Source: JAJPJX01 sp964568355 (GTDB lineage: Bacteria > Acidobacteriota > Terriglobia > Bryobacterales > Bryobacteraceae). From it: 38,064 nt of DNA. The notes under the pieces are model-generated. The model was not told the DNA's origin. It did not search any database and worked only from the letters and a program-made list of their open reading frames with translations. Location: NCBI GenBank assembly GCA_964568355.1, contig CAZMRK010000479.1:1-38064 (forward strand), read 5' to 3'. The number at the start of each line of letters is the position of its first letter. Within the stretch, counting starts at the first letter, position 1. A program made the translations under genes and the position numbers. Shown one piece after another: positions 1 to 8,441 of the stretch.

Positions 1-309
1 CCAGAGACCGAAACCGTGGAGCAGGAACAGTTTGTTCCGCTCTACCACGTGGTGCTGCTTGACGACAATGACCACACCTACGATTACGTGATCGAGATGC
101 TTCAGAAGCTTTTCATCTTCTCCCTGGAGCAGGCCTTCCGCCATGCGGAGGAGGTGGACCGCTGCGGACGGACGATTCTGATCACCTGCGAACTGCCGCA
201 AGCCGAATTCGCCCGGGACCAGATCCATGCCTATGGCCCGGACTGGCGCCTGGCCAGATCGAAGGGGTCGATGCGGGCGGTGGTTGAGCCGGCGAGCGCG
301 CAATCCTGA
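1..309 (+). CDS. clpS: ATP-dependent Clp protease adaptor ClpS (5' end probably outside window)
   Basis: ClpS delivers N-degron substrates to the ClpAP protease in the cytoplasm. The core motif YHVVLLDDNDHTYDYVIEML matches the family's substrate-binding region (hydrophobic strand, then an Asp/Asn-rich turn, then helix), and the C-terminal half fits the ClpS fold. The first possible start in view is a GTG at position 16, but the frame is open to the window edge and reads PETET just before it. Some ClpS proteins carry such an acidic, Thr-rich leader, so the true start is probably upstream. About 97 residues from the GTG is normal for the family. The next gene starts 38 bp downstream on the same strand. 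The family call is firm; the start is not. Confidence 0.9.
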   Translation, partial: PETETVEQEQFVPLYHVVLLDDNDHTYDYVIEMLQKLFIFSLEQAFRHAEEVDRCGRTILITCELPQAEFARDQIHAYGPDWRLARSKGSMRAVVEPASAQS

Positions 310-347
310 ACTGGGGCCTCCGGAAAACCCTGGGCTACAATGGAAAA

Positions 348-1304
348 ATGGTGTTTGTCCGTTTGACGTTGTTGATCGTGCCTGTCGCTTGCCTGTTGGC
401 CCAGACCTCAGTGACCAAGCCTATCCAGATCCAGGGCTTGCCTGCCGGCGCCAAACAGCCGACCGTCACCTTGACGCAGGAGCCCGCTCCCGCGCCGCCG
501 GCGGCGGTCTCCCCCGACAAGGTCGTGCTTCAGGTGGGTACGGAGAAGCTGACCGCCGCGGAGCTGGATCGGATCGTAAACGCACTGCCGGAGCAGTATC
601 GGAAGGCGGCGCGGGGGCCGGGCCGGCGGCAGTTCGCCGAGAATATCGTCAAGATTAAGCTGCTGGCACAGGAAGCGCGGCGCAGAAAGATGGATCAAAG
701 CGCGCAGTTCCAGACACAGATCGCCTTCCAGGGGGAAAACCTGCTGGCCGGTCTGCTGTTCCAGGATCTGGCTGCGTCAGCCAAGATCGAGGATGTCGAT
801 GTGCATCGTTTTTACGATGCCCACAAGACGGAATACGAGCAGGTGAAGGCGCGGCATATCCTGGTGCGATTCAAGGGTTCCGGCGTTCCCCTGAAGGCCG
901 ACCAGAAAGATCTGACCGAGGAGGAGGCGCTCGCCAAGGCGCAGGAGATCCGCCAGCAGCTCCTGGCGGGCGGAGACTTCGATGCGATCGCCAAGAAGGA
1001 ATCCGACGATCCGGGTTCTGCTTCGCAGGGCGGGGAACTGGGCTTCTTCAAGCATGGGCAGATGGTGGCTCCCTTCGAGCAGGCCGCCTTTGCGCAAGCC
1101 CCTGGGAAAGTCAGCGAGCCGGTGAAGAGCCAGTTCGGCTATCATCTGATCCTGGTAGAGGATAAGCAGACCAAGACGTTTGACGAGATGCGGCCGCAGA
1201 TTGAACGGCAGTTGCGTCCGGAGGCAGCCCAGAAAGCAATCGACGACCTTCGGAAGCAAAACCCGGTCGTGCTCGATTCCACGTACTTCGGACCGGCGGA
1301 ATAA
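348..1304 (+). CDS. Exported parvulin-type peptidyl-prolyl cis-trans isomerase (PpiC/SurA-like)
   Basis: A 318-residue protein with an N-terminal signal sequence (hydrophobic run at residues 4-18, likely cut near LLAQ-TS), a Pro/Ala-rich linker (about 35-56), a SurA-N-like helical segment (about 60-160) and one rotamase domain (about 165-280). The rotamase hallmarks are visible: KARHILV with the conserved His at 170, then GGELGFF, then FGYHLILVED. Such proteins chaperone outer membrane proteins in the periplasm. It lies one gene away from lptD, whose product is a typical client, but no physical link is shown. The ATG at 348 has only a weak purine-rich stretch upstream. The next gene is convergent. 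Confidence 0.88.
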   Translation: MVFVRLTLLIVPVACLLAQTSVTKPIQIQGLPAGAKQPTVTLTQEPAPAPPAAVSPDKVVLQVGTEKLTAAELDRIVNALPEQYRKAARGPGRRQFAENIVKIKLLAQEARRRKMDQSAQFQTQIAFQGENLLAGLLFQDLAASAKIEDVDVHRFYDAHKTEYEQVKARHILVRFKGSGVPLKADQKDLTEEEALAKAQEIRQQLLAGGDFDAIAKKESDDPGSASQGGELGFFKHGQMVAPFEQAAFAQAPGKVSEPVKSQFGYHLILVEDKQTKTFDEMRPQIERQLRPEAAQKAIDDLRKQNPVVLDSTYFGPAE

Positions 1305-1310
1305 GGAAGT

Positions 1311-1395
1311 GAGAGGCGAGGGGCAGACTCCACTCCATCTGCCTCTCGGAGTCTACTCCCTTACAGCCGCGGTTCGGTGGTGGAAGGGAACCGCG
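1311..1395. repeat. Intergenic hairpin cluster (REP-like candidate or bidirectional terminator)
   Basis: The gap between two convergent genes is packed with perfect inverted repeats: GAGAGGC 1311-1317 with GCCTCTC 1341-1347; AGACTCC 1325-1331 with GGAGTCT 1348-1354, which competes with the first; and CGCGGTTC 1368-1375 with GAACCGCG 1388-1395. No T-run follows any of them, so a simple intrinsic terminator is not clear. The density suggests a REP-type repeat or a transcription-end structure; which one needs genome-wide comparison. Confidence 0.45.
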
Positions 1396-1426
1396 CGTTC
1401 GCAAGCCGACGAACTGAGCTACCCGA

Positions 1427-2392
1427 TTAACGCTTTCGAACGAAATTTGTCGCTTGGGTGCGGACGGTCGGGAAAGTCTTGGAAATGTGATCGTGCCAGG
1501 TAAGGCTTTCCTCGTCGGCAAGTGCCCACAGCAGGCCCAGACCTGCCGCGCAGAAGCTCAGGCAGGTGCCGGCGAAACGCAGCAGGCGCTGTGAGGGATC
1601 CGGTGGGAAACCGTCAAAATTAGTGAGCCGGAGCTGCAGCATTCTCATGCCGAAGGTCTCCGAGCGCGCCAGCATCCACAACAGGCCGTAGAAAAAGCTC
1701 ACCAGGAGGAACGCCGCTCCCAGAACTCCGGTGGTGACCGGAGTCAGCTCCAGTTCTCCCCCGCCCAGGTAAAAGGCGCCCAGGAAGAGCGAAAAACCGA
1801 TCAACACCATGCTGATATCCACGCAGGAGGCAACCAGGCGATGGATGGGCGTGGCGACCGGAGCATCGCAATAAATGACGGCTTCAACAGTGGTCTTGAG
1901 CGTCCGCGGCGAAGGCGGAGCGGCGGGCAGGAAATCCAGGGCTGACTGAATCTCGGAATTCTGCGTGGAAGAGCCGCGACGGGTGCCGCTTCTGGTTGCG
2001 GGGCTCCTGGGCGCCGTGGTGCTTTTTGCCGCCGTCTTGGGTGCGGCGGTGCGCGGCGGTGTCGCGGTAACGGGCCGCGGCGAATGCTCCGGACGGCCGG
2101 GCGCGAAGGATTCGAAGGGAATGACCTTGGAGACCGGCTTATGCGCGAACAGCGATTCCTGGGTGGCAGGACGCGCGGGTGCCGGTGTAGCGTTCTCGAG
2201 GGCCGGAGCGGTCTTGGTAGAGGAGAGAGGGATAGGGCGCCGCGCCGGCACGGTGGCCAGATTCCCGTTAACGCGGGGCAGAGTGTAGGCGTCTGATGCT
2301 GTATCGCTCAACGTTCCGGACAAACGACGACCACAACGCCGACAACGATGCTCATCATCGGAATTCCACGACCGGCAGTAGCTACAGTTCAT
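1427..2392 (-). CDS. Zinc-ribbon and RDD-domain membrane protein
   Basis: A 321-residue protein in three parts. Residues 3-20 form a four-cysteine zinc ribbon (C3-x2-C6, C17-x2-C20). Residues about 30-170 are a low-complexity Ala/Pro/Thr/Arg-rich linker. Residues about 180-320 form an RDD domain with three or four membrane segments: it opens with HRLVASCVDISMVLIG, carrying the family's Arg and Asp, and has the later GMRMLQLRLTN and HDHISKTFPTV motifs. RDD proteins are small membrane proteins, some proposed to be transporters; no substrate can be named. The gene is divergent from lptD, and its start at 2392 lies 42 bp from the start preferred there. Confidence 0.85.
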   Translation of the reverse strand: MNCSYCRSWNSDDEHRCRRCGRRLSGTLSDTASDAYTLPRVNGNLATVPARRPIPLSSTKTAPALENATPAPARPATQESLFAHKPVSKVIPFESFAPGRPEHSPRPVTATPPRTAAPKTAAKSTTAPRSPATRSGTRRGSSTQNSEIQSALDFLPAAPPSPRTLKTTVEAVIYCDAPVATPIHRLVASCVDISMVLIGFSLFLGAFYLGGGELELTPVTTGVLGAAFLLVSFFYGLLWMLARSETFGMRMLQLRLTNFDGFPPDPSQRLLRFAGTCLSFCAAGLGLLWALADEESLTWHDHISKTFPTVRTQATNFVRKR

Positions 2393-2434
2393 GACTCAGT
2401 GACAGACTTTCGCGCGAGATGCCTGCGGAGCAGG

Positions 2435-4948
2435 GTGCATTTGTGCTACGTTCTCGAATTGGGGCTCCCGAAGCACAAGTGCTCTCCTCCTCTTCGTAAC
2501 ATAATTAGGTACTTTTGTCACGAAGTTTCTCTCGTATCGTCGTGTTTTTTCGCTCTTACGGTACTGGGTGGAACCGCCTTATTCCTATTTCCGGCTGAGG
2601 CGCAGGTGGTCCCCCTCCCGCCTCCCACAGCGACAACGCCTGCTCCTGCTCCCTCGGCCCCCTTGCAACCTAATCAGCGCATTGCTGCGCCGCACGTCAC
2701 CACAATTCCGTTAGGCGAGTGGGAGGTCCGCGCCATCGATCAGAAGACAGAGGGCTCGGTGCGGCATCTGCGCGGCCATGCGGAAATCGAAGGTCCGACC
2801 CTATTGTTCCGGGCCGACGAGATCGATTATGACGAAGAGACCAAGGAGCTCAGGGCCCGCGGCAACGTCTATTTCGAGCAGTACGAACGTAACGAGAAGA
2901 TCTGGGCGGACAATGTCGAGTACAACACCGAGACAGAGACCGGCAAGTTCTATAACGTGCGGGGCGAAGGCAAGCCGCGCATCGATGCCCGGCCGGGCAT
3001 CCTGACCACGGCGAACCCGTATTACTTTCAAGGCAAGTGGGCGGAGCGCAAAGGGGAGAAGTACATCCTCCACAACGGCTTCTTTACCAACTGCAAAATG
3101 CCTAACCCGTGGTGGCGTCTGAAAGGTCCGCGGTTCGACATCATTCCGGACGACCACGCCATCGCCTACAAGAGCACGTTTCTGGTGCGCCGCTTCCCGC
3201 TATTCTTCACGCCGTTTTTCTACAAATCGCTCGAACGGCTGCCGCGGCGCAGCGGCTTCCTGATGCCGAACATCGGCAACAGTTCGGTGCTGGGGACCAT
3301 GATCGGCGTGGGGTATTACTGGGCCATCAACCGGAGCTACGACGTCACTTACCAGGTGCAGGACTTTACGTCACGCGGCTATGCTCACCACGTCGATCTC
3401 CGGGGCAAGCCGCGAGCGGGCAGCGACTTCGACGTCATCCTCTACGGCGTGCAGGACCGCGGTCTGGAGATGAATGACGGAACCCGGCTGAAGCAGGGCG
3501 GATTCAATATCTCTGCCATGGGGCAGTCTGACCTGGGTCACGGCTTTACCGCCCGCGGCCAGATGAACTACCTGAGCTCCCTGACGTTCCGGCAGGCCTT
3601 CACGCAGTCATTCAACGAGGCGATCTTCTCGGAAGTGCACTCGGTGGGGTTCATCAATAAGAACTGGGACACCTTCACCTTTAACGCGATTTTTGCCCGG
3701 CTGGAGAACTTCCAGCGTCCCGAAGTCCAGATCACCGATCCGGTGACCGGCCTGAAGCATACCCAGGCGGATTCGGTGATTATCCGTAAACTGCCGGAGT
3801 TGGAGCTTTCCAGCCGCGACAAGCAGATTGTGGGGGGAAAGATCCCGGTGTGGTTCTCGTTCCAATCGAGCGCGGGGTTCCTGTTTCGCGGCGAACCGAT
3901 TTTTGACAGCACCGGCAGCCAACTGATCGATAAATACCAGACCAGCGAGTTTACGCATCGGCTGGACGCCCAGCCGGAAGTCATGACGGCTTTTCACTGG
4001 AAGGATTTCAGCGTCGTGCCCGGCTTTTCGATCCGGGAGACGCTGTACGGCGCGAGCCAGTCGCTCTCGGGGGGGCGCTACCAGGTGGCGGCCACGGACC
4101 TGCTGCGCAGCGCTCGGAACTTTCACGTGGATTTCCTCTTCCCGTCCCTGGCGCGGGTCTTTGACCACAAGAGCTGGATGGGCGATAAGGTAAAGCACGT
4201 GATTGAGCCGCGCGCCACTTACCGCTACGTGACCGGAATCGACAATTTCAACCGCTTGATCCGTTTCGATGAGACGGACCTGATGTCGAACACCAACGAG
4301 CTGGAGCTCTCTCTGACCAATCGCATTTATGCCAAGCGCGGCGATGATGTGCAGGAGATCTTCAGTTGGGAGCTCTCGCAGAAGCGCTTTTTCGATCCGA
4401 CCTTCGGGGGCGCTCTCGTGGAGGGACAGCGCAATGTGGTGCTGAGCTCGGTGGAGTTCTCGCCCTATGCTTTTCTGGACGGCCCGCGCTCGACTTCGCC
4501 GGTGGTCTCCATTTTCCGGGCGAGCCCCAAGCCGGGGCTGGGAATCGAGTGGCGCGCCGACTATGACCCGCGGCGCCATGAAATCGTCAACAGCGGCATG
4601 ACGACCGACTATCGCTGGTCCAACTACTTCATCTCGGTGGGGCACAACCAGGTGCACAGCGCGGATGTGCTGACCCCCAGCGCCAACCAGTTCCGCGGCA
4701 GCCTGGGCTTCGGAAACGAAAACCGGCGCGGCTGGAACGCTGCTTTTGTGGCGATCTACGACTATCGCCAGGGAATTATGCAGTATGCCATCACCCAGGT
4801 GACCTATAACACCGACTGCTGCGGCTTCAACGTGCAGTTCCGGCGGTTCAGCTTCGGAACGCGCAACGAGAACCAGTTCCGTCTGGCATTTGTGATCGCC
4901 AATATCGGCTCATTTGGGACAATGAAGAAGCAGGAGCGGCTATTCTAG
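2435..4948 (+). CDS. lptD: LPS-assembly outer membrane protein LptD (OstA/Imp)
   Basis: LptD is the outer membrane barrel that inserts lipopolysaccharide. Here a signal sequence ending FLFPAEAQ is followed by a Pro-rich linker, an N-terminal OstA/LptA-like jellyroll (with RGHAEIEGPTLLFRADEIDYD and RARGNVYFEQ-type strands), and a long barrel domain ending in an aromatic residue (QERLF). An ATG at 2348 is in frame but has no ribosome site and would overlap the divergent RDD gene. The GTG at 2435 has GGAG 5 nt upstream and gives 837 residues, so it is preferred. It still leaves about 33 residues before the signal core, so the start remains uncertain. The last ~139 bp exist as a degraded second copy at 11883-12020. 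Confidence 0.88.
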   Translation: MHLCYVLELGLPKHKCSPPLRNIIRYFCHEVSLVSSCFFALTVLGGTALFLFPAEAQVVPLPPPTATTPAPAPSAPLQPNQRIAAPHVTTIPLGEWEVRAIDQKTEGSVRHLRGHAEIEGPTLLFRADEIDYDEETKELRARGNVYFEQYERNEKIWADNVEYNTETETGKFYNVRGEGKPRIDARPGILTTANPYYFQGKWAERKGEKYILHNGFFTNCKMPNPWWRLKGPRFDIIPDDHAIAYKSTFLVRRFPLFFTPFFYKSLERLPRRSGFLMPNIGNSSVLGTMIGVGYYWAINRSYDVTYQVQDFTSRGYAHHVDLRGKPRAGSDFDVILYGVQDRGLEMNDGTRLKQGGFNISAMGQSDLGHGFTARGQMNYLSSLTFRQAFTQSFNEAIFSEVHSVGFINKNWDTFTFNAIFARLENFQRPEVQITDPVTGLKHTQADSVIIRKLPELELSSRDKQIVGGKIPVWFSFQSSAGFLFRGEPIFDSTGSQLIDKYQTSEFTHRLDAQPEVMTAFHWKDFSVVPGFSIRETLYGASQSLSGGRYQVAATDLLRSARNFHVDFLFPSLARVFDHKSWMGDKVKHVIEPRATYRYVTGIDNFNRLIRFDETDLMSNTNELELSLTNRIYAKRGDDVQEIFSWELSQKRFFDPTFGGALVEGQRNVVLSSVEFSPYAFLDGPRSTSPVVSIFRASPKPGLGIEWRADYDPRRHEIVNSGMTTDYRWSNYFISVGHNQVHSADVLTPSANQFRGSLGFGNENRRGWNAAFVAIYDYRQGIMQYAITQVTYNTDCCGFNVQFRRFSFGTRNENQFRLAFVIANIGSFGTMKKQERLF

Positions 4949-5027
4949 CGCTCTGTTCTGGCGATCTGTGCTGTCGGGCGCGGAGCGCAGGTCTGTCGGG
5001 GCCGCTTTCTCAAGCGCACGGGAGACG

Positions 5028-8000
5028 TTACCATTCCACGCGTAGCGACATACGGAAGGCGCGAGCGCCCGGTTGATCAAGCGAATGAGTACCGGATGCG
5101 GCGGTGATCACACCTGCCCCGCCGAGATCGGTAATATTCAAACCGGGGACCGACCAGTTCGGATGGTTGAAGAAATTTGTCGCGGTAACGTCCCAGCGCA
5201 GCCGGATATACTCCGTTAGCAGGAAGTCCTTGGAGATGCCTGCATCCACCACGCTGACGCCTGGTCCCTTGATCACTCCCTTGGCCGCGCTGCCGAACAT
5301 GCCCGGAGTCGGCGCAGCGAACGCTTGCACGTCATACCAACGGGTCACCGTCTGCTGATCGGATGGCAGATTAGCGTCAAACAGATAGTTGGGGCGGATT
5401 GTCACCTGGGCGGGGGTGCGGCTGGTGGTATAGGCGGTGCCCGTGGGGTCCGGACCGGTCCACAGGGGTGTCAGGAAGTTACCGGACGTCATGCTATAGA
5501 TGCCGCTGATTGACCAATTACCCACAATGTGGCGCACGATCGCATTGGCTCCGGAAAGATAATGCTTTCCTCTGCCAAACGGAAGCTCATAGATGAAATT
5601 GCCGCCCACCCGGTGGGTCGGGATGTCTTCCCACACCGACCGCTCGCGTTGCCGGTCATAGGCGTTTTCCGGACTCTGGCCAAGATCGAGATCACCGATG
5701 TCGCGGGCCAGCGTATACGACAGTTGGTAGTGGATTCCATTGGTCATGCGGCGCTCGGCGGTAACCGTGAGGGAATGGTATTGATGTCCGGCGCCATTCG
5801 TAACATAGTTGATGGCCGGATAATTCGGGAACATTCTCGGTTTATCCACATAGAGCCGCGTATCCGGAACCGGCTGATTGATGTTATAGCTCCACTGCCC
5901 CTGCCGGGTATTGGTGCCGATGTAGGAAATACGAAACCCCGTATCCCAGCGCTGGTGCTCGATGGTGGCGGTGTATTGCATACTGTAAGGCCGCTGCATA
6001 TCCGGGTTAATGGCTGAGGGAATGTTAACCGTCGTGGGCCCGGCGGCAGCCGCAGGGAAAATACGCGGAAAGATCACAGTGGGTACGGCCGGATTGGTAA
6101 ACGCCGGCTCGTTGATGAGGAACGGAGTGCTGCCGGGGGAGACGCCTCCTCGCGGGACCATATCGAAGAATATGCCGAAGCCCGCCCGGAAGACGGTCCG
6201 GTTGCCCCACGGACGATAGGCAAGACCGACGCGGGGCGCGAAGTCATGTTGGTTTTTTAACAATGTGTCTCCGGGCAGTCCGATATCCTTCGCCTCGATC
6301 ACGTCCACATAGCCTCTGGGCAACAACGGACTTACCTTGGAAAGCGAGCCATTGGGCACCACGATTTTCCCGCTGCCGATATCGAACATCGCTTCGCGGC
6401 CGTTCGCTTCCGTGAAATTTGTGGTGTATTCGTATCGCAGCCCTGCGTTGATGGTCAACTTCGGGGTGATTTTGAAATCGTCAGTGACGAAAAGTGTATT
6501 CTGTAACCAATGGCGCTTATAGCCGAGCGGTGGATATGCCCTATTCACCGTCGTCGGGATGCCGAGTAGAAAGTCGGCATAGGGGTAGCCCGTAAAACGG
6601 TTTGAGAAACTCGCGCTTCCGAAGAGATTGGCATCCGTGCTTTTATCAGCATGGAAATGGGGAGCGACAATAATTCCGGCCTTGACACTGTGCCTGCCGT
6701 GAAACCAAGTGGCCAGATCCTGGAAGGAGTAATTAAACTCACGATTGCCGGGACGGCGATAGTTATAGCTGCTGCCCTGGTTGATAGGGGTAAGGCTGAG
6801 GCCGCTGAAAGAGAAATGCGGCATACCCGGCAGATCCGGAAGATTATCCACCAAGCCGGTGATTCCAAGGTCCTGGACAACTTGCTTGCCGAGAGTCGGC
6901 GGAGTGATCGGATTATTATTGAAGGAAACGCCGGCGCGAAACTCATTTACCAGGTGTGGCCGTATGTTGTAAGTGTAAGAGAAATTGGCGGCCCGAGTGT
7001 CGCGCCGCTGAGAGTTCTGGCCGATGCCCGGCAGATTGCCGAGAAACTGGCGGCTCCAGGCTTGATTCCATGTCCAGCGGACATAAAAAAAGGACCTGTC
7101 CGAAAGCCGGTGATCCACGCGCGCGGTATAGTACGAGTTCGGATCGAATGCGCGGATCTTGTATTCGCGGTAGTTGGCGCTGGCAAATACCGCGGTGTCG
7201 CCGTAGTTGGGCAGAGGATAGAACCGGTCCTGGATGCGCTGAGAGACAGGATTGATCTGGGAAGCCGGAATCTGGTTGTTTGCAAAAGGTACACCGGTAA
7301 GCGGATCCCGGATAACCGTGCCGATTCCGGAAAAATCTCCCCGGCGCCAGGCCTCGAGCGGTACCGTAGGATTCAGAAAGTCCTGCGCGGCGCTGCCGGC
7401 AGAGGTCTCATAAGAAAAGAAAAAAAATGTCTTGTTTCGCCCATTGTAAATCTTTGGCAGAACAACTGGCCCACCAATCGATCCACCCGGTTGATGGGAA
7501 ATTCCGGTGGTCCGCTGTTGGGCAAAAGGGTCGCGGGCGCGAAACCAGGGCGTCGAGTAATAGTTGAACACATTTCCGTGTAGCTGGTTGGTTCCGGACT
7601 TGGAAATCACCGTTACCTGGCCGATCGCGCCGTATTCCGCGCTATTGCTCGCCATATCCACGCGGACTTCCTCGAAACTTTCGATATATCCCACCAGCGG
7701 ACTGATCTGGCTGCCATCGTATGCCGTGCTAGTGCTAATGCCGTCAATTCCGACGTCGCCTTGATTGCCGCGGCTGCCCGCAAATCGGCGATACGACAAG
7801 CCGTATCCCGCGCTCAGCACATTCGGCGAAAGAGCCAGGTAGGCGGTGAGACTGCGCGTATTGAGCGGCAGGGTCTTCAAGAGCGTGGCATCTTTGGTGT
7901 CGCTGATGCGCGCTGTTTCCGTCTCGATCAACGTCGCGCCGCCCGTGACCTCAATCTTTGTGTCTACCGCACCGACTTCCAAAAGGACATCGAGCCGACG

Positions 8001-8309
8001 ATAATCGCGTGCCCGTAGCACCACATTTTCGGCAACAAATTCCTTGAAACCGGGCCTCTGTGCGCGAACCGTATACGTGCCTTCCTTTAGCTGCGCCAGA
8101 GTATAGACACCAGCTTCGTTCGATTGGACTGACGTCGGAATTCCGCTCTCGATGTTCGTTGCCGTGACGGTGACTCCCGGCACGGTAGCCCCGCTGGCAT
8201 CCGTTGCAGTGCCGGTGATGGTAGCGAACGTCGTTTGCGCAGAAAGCACCGCCGTAAATGAGAGTACCGCGGCGACAGCCAGGATATATCCCCTACCCCC
8301 ACCCAACAT
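5028..8309 (-). CDS. Oar-like TonB-dependent receptor with carboxypeptidase-regulatory-like domain (first of three)
   Basis: A 1093-residue outer membrane protein. A signal sequence (LAVAAVLSFTAVLSAQ) precedes an Ig-like CarboxypepD-reg domain (about 28-110, starting ATITGTATDASGATVPGVTV), a plug region (SNSAEYGAIGQVTVISKSG, about 220-250) and a large beta barrel ending in Trp (SLRVEW). Acidobacteria carry many such receptors, usually assigned to uptake of glycan or peptide fragments. The ATG at 8309 is chosen because GGAGG lies about 7 nt upstream; a TTG at 8330 has no such site. It is divergent from the YetA-like lyase gene at 8442, with only 132 bp between the starts, which suggests a receptor-enzyme pair. 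The ligand is unknown. Confidence 0.9.
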   Translation of the reverse strand: MLGGGRGYILAVAAVLSFTAVLSAQTTFATITGTATDASGATVPGVTVTATNIESGIPTSVQSNEAGVYTLAQLKEGTYTVRAQRPGFKEFVAENVVLRARDYRRLDVLLEVGAVDTKIEVTGGATLIETETARISDTKDATLLKTLPLNTRSLTAYLALSPNVLSAGYGLSYRRFAGSRGNQGDVGIDGISTSTAYDGSQISPLVGYIESFEEVRVDMASNSAEYGAIGQVTVISKSGTNQLHGNVFNYYSTPWFRARDPFAQQRTTGISHQPGGSIGGPVVLPKIYNGRNKTFFFFSYETSAGSAAQDFLNPTVPLEAWRRGDFSGIGTVIRDPLTGVPFANNQIPASQINPVSQRIQDRFYPLPNYGDTAVFASANYREYKIRAFDPNSYYTARVDHRLSDRSFFYVRWTWNQAWSRQFLGNLPGIGQNSQRRDTRAANFSYTYNIRPHLVNEFRAGVSFNNNPITPPTLGKQVVQDLGITGLVDNLPDLPGMPHFSFSGLSLTPINQGSSYNYRRPGNREFNYSFQDLATWFHGRHSVKAGIIVAPHFHADKSTDANLFGSASFSNRFTGYPYADFLLGIPTTVNRAYPPLGYKRHWLQNTLFVTDDFKITPKLTINAGLRYEYTTNFTEANGREAMFDIGSGKIVVPNGSLSKVSPLLPRGYVDVIEAKDIGLPGDTLLKNQHDFAPRVGLAYRPWGNRTVFRAGFGIFFDMVPRGGVSPGSTPFLINEPAFTNPAVPTVIFPRIFPAAAAGPTTVNIPSAINPDMQRPYSMQYTATIEHQRWDTGFRISYIGTNTRQGQWSYNINQPVPDTRLYVDKPRMFPNYPAINYVTNGAGHQYHSLTVTAERRMTNGIHYQLSYTLARDIGDLDLGQSPENAYDRQRERSVWEDIPTHRVGGNFIYELPFGRGKHYLSGANAIVRHIVGNWSISGIYSMTSGNFLTPLWTGPDPTGTAYTTSRTPAQVTIRPNYLFDANLPSDQQTVTRWYDVQAFAAPTPGMFGSAAKGVIKGPGVSVVDAGISKDFLLTEYIRLRWDVTATNFFNHPNWSVPGLNITDLGGAGVITAASGTHSLDQPGARAFRMSLRVEW

Positions 8310-8354
8310 AGGTATGACCTCCCCAGCCAAACTTAGCCCAGAAATCGAAGGGAT

Positions 8355-8382
8355 CTTATATCAAAACAGGCAGGCGAGTCAA
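8355..8382 (-). promoter_or_regulatory. Candidate promoter for the 5028-8309 receptor gene
   Basis: On the minus strand TTGACT (8382-8377) and TATAAG (8360-8355) are separated by 16 bp. This is close to sigma70 consensus and lies about 45 bp upstream of the receptor start. It is seen by pattern only. Confidence 0.5.
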
Positions 8383-8387
8383 TAGGA

Positions 8388-8431
8388 TATAATCCCGAAT
8401 ATTTTTATTTGGCGTTGACATAAGATATAAT
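8388..8431 (+). promoter_or_regulatory. Duplicated TATAAT box upstream of the lipoprotein gene
   Basis: GATATAATCC occurs twice on the plus strand, with TATAAT at 8388-8393 and at 8426-8431. The second box ends 10 nt before the ATG at 8442 and no Shine-Dalgarno sequence lies between them. A transcript starting from this box would be leaderless or nearly so. No good -35 element is seen for either box; the TTGACA at 8415-8420 is only 5 bp from the second one. Confidence 0.4.
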
Positions 8432-8441
8432 CCTTCGCGCA

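Noticed and set aside
1405..1440. A TAGCTCAG motif on the minus strand that looks like a tRNA D arm
   Set aside because: No acceptor stem, no T arm with GGTTCGA and no CCA can be fitted around it.
2348..2434. ATG at 2348 as the start of lptD
   Set aside because: No ribosome site, overlap with the divergent RDD gene and a leader unlike a signal sequence. The GTG at 2435 is better, though still uncertain.
8415..8431. TTGACA followed by TATAAT as a promoter for the lipoprotein gene
   Set aside because: The boxes are only 5 bp apart, against the usual 16-18 bp, so they cannot work as a pair.
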